A stretch of DNA of 9,903 nucleotides from Methylacidiphilum caldifontis (GTDB lineage Bacteria; Verrucomicrobiota; Verrucomicrobiia; Methylacidiphilales; CAMAQI01), in the NCBI GenBank assembly GCA_945860255.1, contig CAMAQI010000076.1, positions 1 through 9,903 of the forward strand, given 5' to 3'. Position numbers and translations under genes: made by a program. Position 1 is the first letter of the stretch. Each line of letters opens with the position of its first letter. The notes under the pieces are model-generated. The model saw nothing but the letters and a program-made list of their open reading frames with translations, had not been told where the DNA came from and did not search any database. Positions 7,716 through 9,903 of the stretch are shown here, piece after piece.

Positions 7716-8492
7716 ATGACTCCTCCCCCTGATCACAAAAAAGAACTCGATCCCTCGAGTTTTGCCGCCTTCTCGGATCGTACGATGGTGATCATTCCGG
7801 CTTATAACGAGGAGGCCTGTATCAGTTCAATTGTGAAACGGCTTTATGATCGGGGATTCACTCATCTTCGAGTCGTTGAAAATGGGAGTACCGATGCCAC
7901 CGCTCGTCTTGCCCGTGAAGCGGGAGCAGAGGTCATTTCGGATCCACAAAGAGGCTACGGACTCGCCTGCTGGCTAGGCGGAGTGAACCTTCCTCAAGGA
8001 ATTGAATGGCTCCTCTATTGCAACGCTGATGCGAGCGATGATTTTGAAGCTTACGACTCGTTTGCTCAACTCGCCGACGATCACGACCTGATTCTGGGAG
8101 CTCGCACCTACCCCGAGGATCGACGGCAGATGACACTTCCACAACGATTTGGCAATTGGCTTGCCCCTTTTTTAATTTCTCTTTTTTGGGGAGAGTCCTT
8201 TTCTGATTTGGGGCCTCAACGGGCGATCCGAGTCTCGGCTTATCAAAAAATCGCTATGCAAGATCGCGGTTTTGGATGGACCGTCGAGATGCAAGTCCGG
8301 GCCGTCCAAGAAAAACTGCGGATCATTGAAATCCCCGTTCATACCTTTCCTCGTCCAGCAGGGGTCTCAAAAATCTCTGGAAATCTCAAAGGAAGCCTCC
8401 AAGCCGGCGTGATTATTTTAAGTACCATCGCTCGACTTCTCATGGGCATAAAAACAGGGGAGTGCTCCCCCTACCAAAATAAAACGTTATGA
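7716..8492 (+). CDS. Family 2 glycosyltransferase of the arsenosugar operon
   Basis: This is a 258-residue GT-A-fold glycosyltransferase of the polyprenyl-phosphate/DPM1-like family 2 type. Counted from ATG 7716, MVIIPAYNEE is at about 24-33, VENGSTDAT follows (ENGSTD in place of the commoner DDGSTD), and NADASDD fills the DxD-like position that binds nucleotide-sugar and metal. Later come GARTYPEDRR, SDLGPQRAIR, and a C-terminal FGWTVEMQVRA with IPVHTFPRPAGVSKISG, all usual for this family. No C-terminal membrane anchor is evident. ATG 7716 sits 5 bases after the arsM stop, with AGAAG just upstream. The in-frame GTG at 7683 overlaps arsM and is less likely. The end overlaps the next start by ATGA, indicating translational coupling. 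Between arsM and arsS it probably transfers a sugar or polyol in arsenosugar or arsenolipid synthesis; donor and acceptor are inference. Confidence 0.86.
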   Translation: MTPPPDHKKELDPSSFAAFSDRTMVIIPAYNEEACISSIVKRLYDRGFTHLRVVENGSTDATARLAREAGAEVISDPQRGYGLACWLGGVNLPQGIEWLLYCNADASDDFEAYDSFAQLADDHDLILGARTYPEDRRQMTLPQRFGNWLAPFLISLFWGESFSDLGPQRAIRVSAYQKIAMQDRGFGWTVEMQVRAVQEKLRIIEIPVHTFPRPAGVSKISGNLKGSLQAGVIILSTIARLLMGIKTGECSPYQNKTL

Positions 8493-9478
8493 TAAAAACC
8501 GCTCCTTTGCTTTCAAACTTTGAAGCGTTACTCGAAGAAAAATCGATTTCAATATCACGCACAAAAACGGAAATCCTTCAAATTAACGTGGGAAAGCTTT
8601 GTAATCTTACCTGCTCACACTGTCATGTGAACGCAGGCCCCAAACGTAAAGAGATCATTCAGCGAGAGACGATCGATCGGATTCTCGACTGGCTTCGCAA
8701 AACGGAGATCGCAACCGTCGATCTTACCGGCGGTGCGCCAGAAATGATCCCTGACTTTCAATATTTGATTCAACAACTTCGATCCCTTCCCAAAGTTAAA
8801 ACAATCATCGACCGCTGTAATCTCACTATTTTAAACGAGCCGGGATATGAGTGGCTTGCTCCCTTTCTTTTAGAACATCGTCTCGAAATCGTTGCCTCCA
8901 TGCCCTGTTACTCTGCCGCCAATGTGAATGCTCAGCGCGGAGAGGGAGTTTTTGATTCCAGTATTCTTGGACTTCAAACTTTAAATCGACTCGGCTACGG
9001 TAAAGAGGAATCCCTGCCGCTTCACCTCGTTTATAATCCCGGCGGCCCCTTTCTTCCTCCGGATCAAAAGGAATTAGAAGCGGACTATAAACGGGAACTA
9101 CGAACTCATTTCGATATTGTTTTTAATCAACTCTTTGCGATCACGAACATGCCGATTTCACGTTACAAATCGTGGCTTAAGAATAACGGTCATTTCGAAA
9201 TCTATATGACCCTGCTCCGAGACTCTTTTAATCCCGCCTCGATTTCAGGCCTGATGTGCCGCAATACCATCAACATTGGCTGGCGAGGGGAGGTTTACGA
9301 CTGTGATTTCAATCAGCAATTAGGCATGCAATGGAGAGCAGAAAAACCACGATTTCTGTGGGAGATTGATCCTCAAGAAATCGAACAACACCCCATAGCA
9401 TTTGGAGAACACTGCTTCGGCTGTACCGCCGGGTGCGGCTCCTCCTGCCAAGGGGTTCTTGTCGAGAGCGAATCCTAA
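8489..9478 (+). CDS. arsS: Arsenosugar biosynthesis radical SAM protein ArsS
   Basis: ArsS is a cytoplasmic radical SAM enzyme that links dimethylarsenic to the 5'-deoxyadenosyl group, giving the precursor of arsenosugars. The 329-residue product has the cluster motif C38-x3-C42-x2-C45 (LCNLTCSHCHVNAGP), the SAM-binding GGAPE at 81-85, DRCNLTIL around C110, ASMPCY at C140, and FNQQLGM after C272. The C-terminal Cys-rich segment HCFGCTAGCGSSCQG has C309, C312, C316 and C320 and should hold auxiliary iron-sulfur ligands. This radical SAM plus Cys-rich layout is diagnostic for the family. Some family members are selenoproteins; this copy has Cys throughout and no in-frame TGA before the stop. 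It is the third gene of the operon, its ATG overlapping the glycosyltransferase stop by 4 bases. The assignment rests on both sequence and position beside arsM. Confidence 0.93.
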   Translation: MIKTAPLLSNFEALLEEKSISISRTKTEILQINVGKLCNLTCSHCHVNAGPKRKEIIQRETIDRILDWLRKTEIATVDLTGGAPEMIPDFQYLIQQLRSLPKVKTIIDRCNLTILNEPGYEWLAPFLLEHRLEIVASMPCYSAANVNAQRGEGVFDSSILGLQTLNRLGYGKEESLPLHLVYNPGGPFLPPDQKELEADYKRELRTHFDIVFNQLFAITNMPISRYKSWLKNNGHFEIYMTLLRDSFNPASISGLMCRNTINIGWRGEVYDCDFNQQLGMQWRAEKPRFLWEIDPQEIEQHPIAFGEHCFGCTAGCGSSCQGVLVESES

Positions 9479-9540
9479 ATATTTCAGAAGATTTAAGCCA
9501 GATTCGGCAGCTGAAATGGAGGGGCAGTGGCTCACTGTAG

Positions 9541-9555
9541 TTGTACCCGGTACAA
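9541..9555. promoter_or_regulatory. 15-base perfect palindrome, possible operator
   Basis: TTGTACCCGGTACAA has 7-base arms around a central C. It lies 62 bases after the arsS stop and about 150 bases before the next gene. A nearby short hairpin, CAGTG-GCT-CACTG (9526-9538), precedes it. A dimeric repressor site or part of the arsS transcript end are both possible; no T-run follows and no regulator is known. Confidence 0.25.
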
Positions 9556-9707
9556 AACCTTGTTTTGGTTGAATCCCAGCTAGCCCAAGGACCATAATCG
9601 TAAAATATTACCATTTACTTACCTCTGTGTAGAGCGAGATTAATTAGTCAAAATCATTTCTAGATAGAAAATAAGTCTACTCTTTAGACATCAGGTCTGG
9701 CTAAAAG

Positions 9708-9903
9708 ATGAAGTACAAATATATGTTGATCATAAATTATTTAAGGGCTTTTTTGAATTTCAGAAATTGTCGAATTATATTTCTGATGATTTATTTAGCA
9801 ATCAATGGTTCAGAAGTGAAAGCTTTGGAGTTGCCGTTTGACGATGCGGTTTCGCAATTAAAGACGGAGATCGTAGCAAAGTCGGGAGAGCTGGGGGTTA
9901 AGC
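9708..9903 (+). CDS. Exported protein of unknown function, 3'-truncated by window edge
   Basis: An open frame runs from ATG 9708 to the window end (65 codons, not closed). It starts with a basic stretch (MKYKYMLIINYLRAFLNFRN, then CR), followed by a hydrophobic core, IIFLMIYLAI, and a likely signal-peptidase I site in SEVKA-LE. The mature part begins LELPFDDAVSQLKTEIVAKS. An amphipathic opening of this type resembles the N-termini of periplasmic CsgG/FlgO-like or LpoB-like proteins, but this is too short to assign. Other possible starts are ATG 9723 and ATG 9786; the last gives the most ordinary signal-peptide length. No clear Shine-Dalgarno sequence is visible. It is downstream of arsS by 229 AT-rich bases and is probably a separate transcription unit. 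Confidence 0.55.
   Translation, partial: MKYKYMLIINYLRAFLNFRNCRIIFLMIYLAINGSEVKALELPFDDAVSQLKTEIVAKSGELGVK

Noticed and set aside
9556..9597. tRNA-like end (GGTTGAATCCC followed by CCA)
   Set aside because: No matching acceptor, D or anticodon arms can be drawn upstream on either strand.
9309..9614. Two overlapping minus-strand frames of 91-101 codons over the arsS 3' end
   Set aside because: They overlap the strongly supported arsS gene for more than half their length and show no recognisable domain; the protein-like look outside arsS is not enough.

Overview
The window reads as two metabolic modules separated by a repeat element, from a free-living, probably marine or aquatic bacterium of moderate G+C. 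Nothing here is a phylogenetic marker. A PVC-group relative (Verrucomicrobiota or similar) is suggested, weakly, by a hexuronate-use locus controlled by an AraC regulator, a Tat-type leader remnant of the RRxFL kind and a GCAGAG-rich inverted repeat. Treat that assignment as a guess.

Module 1 (1-3314) is hexuronate use. It holds the 3' two-thirds of uronate isomerase uxaC (+, cut by the left edge), a convergent AraC-family regulator (-), and, divergent from the regulator, an MFS transporter of the anion:cation symporter (ExuT-like) type (+). The transporter would import glucuronate/galacturonate, UxaC would isomerise it, and the AraC protein is the obvious candidate regulator. Between regulator and transporter lies a 42-codon frame encoding a Tat-like signal peptide that stops soon after the cleavage site, probably the relic of a lost exported protein.

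The 331-base gap 3315-3645 holds a 7-bp hairpin after the transporter and a 146-bp element with perfect 32-bp inverted arms, each carrying three CGCAGAG units.

Module 2 (3646-9478) is organised around a divergent intergenic region (6392-6564). Rightward runs a compact three-gene operon: arsM-type arsenite methyltransferase, family-2 glycosyltransferase and ArsS-type radical SAM protein (5-base gap, then a 4-base ATGA overlap). This is the signature of arsenosugar biosynthesis: ArsM methylates arsenite, ArsS joins dimethylarsenic to the 5'-deoxyadenosyl group, and the glycosyltransferase may act in a later or alternative sugar-transfer step. Leftward runs a two-gene operon: a soluble NAD(P)H/FAD oxidoreductase and a polytopic membrane 4Fe-4S protein of the NapH/NosR/CcoG type. 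Together they look like an electron-transfer chain, and their position suggests, without proving, that they serve arsenic redox chemistry or radical SAM reduction.

After arsS there is a 229-base AT-rich gap with a 15-base palindrome and no convincing gene. The right edge then cuts into a new gene encoding an exported protein of unknown function.

The best candidate for an undescribed system is the pairing of the arsenosugar operon with the divergent FAD/Fe-S redox pair.
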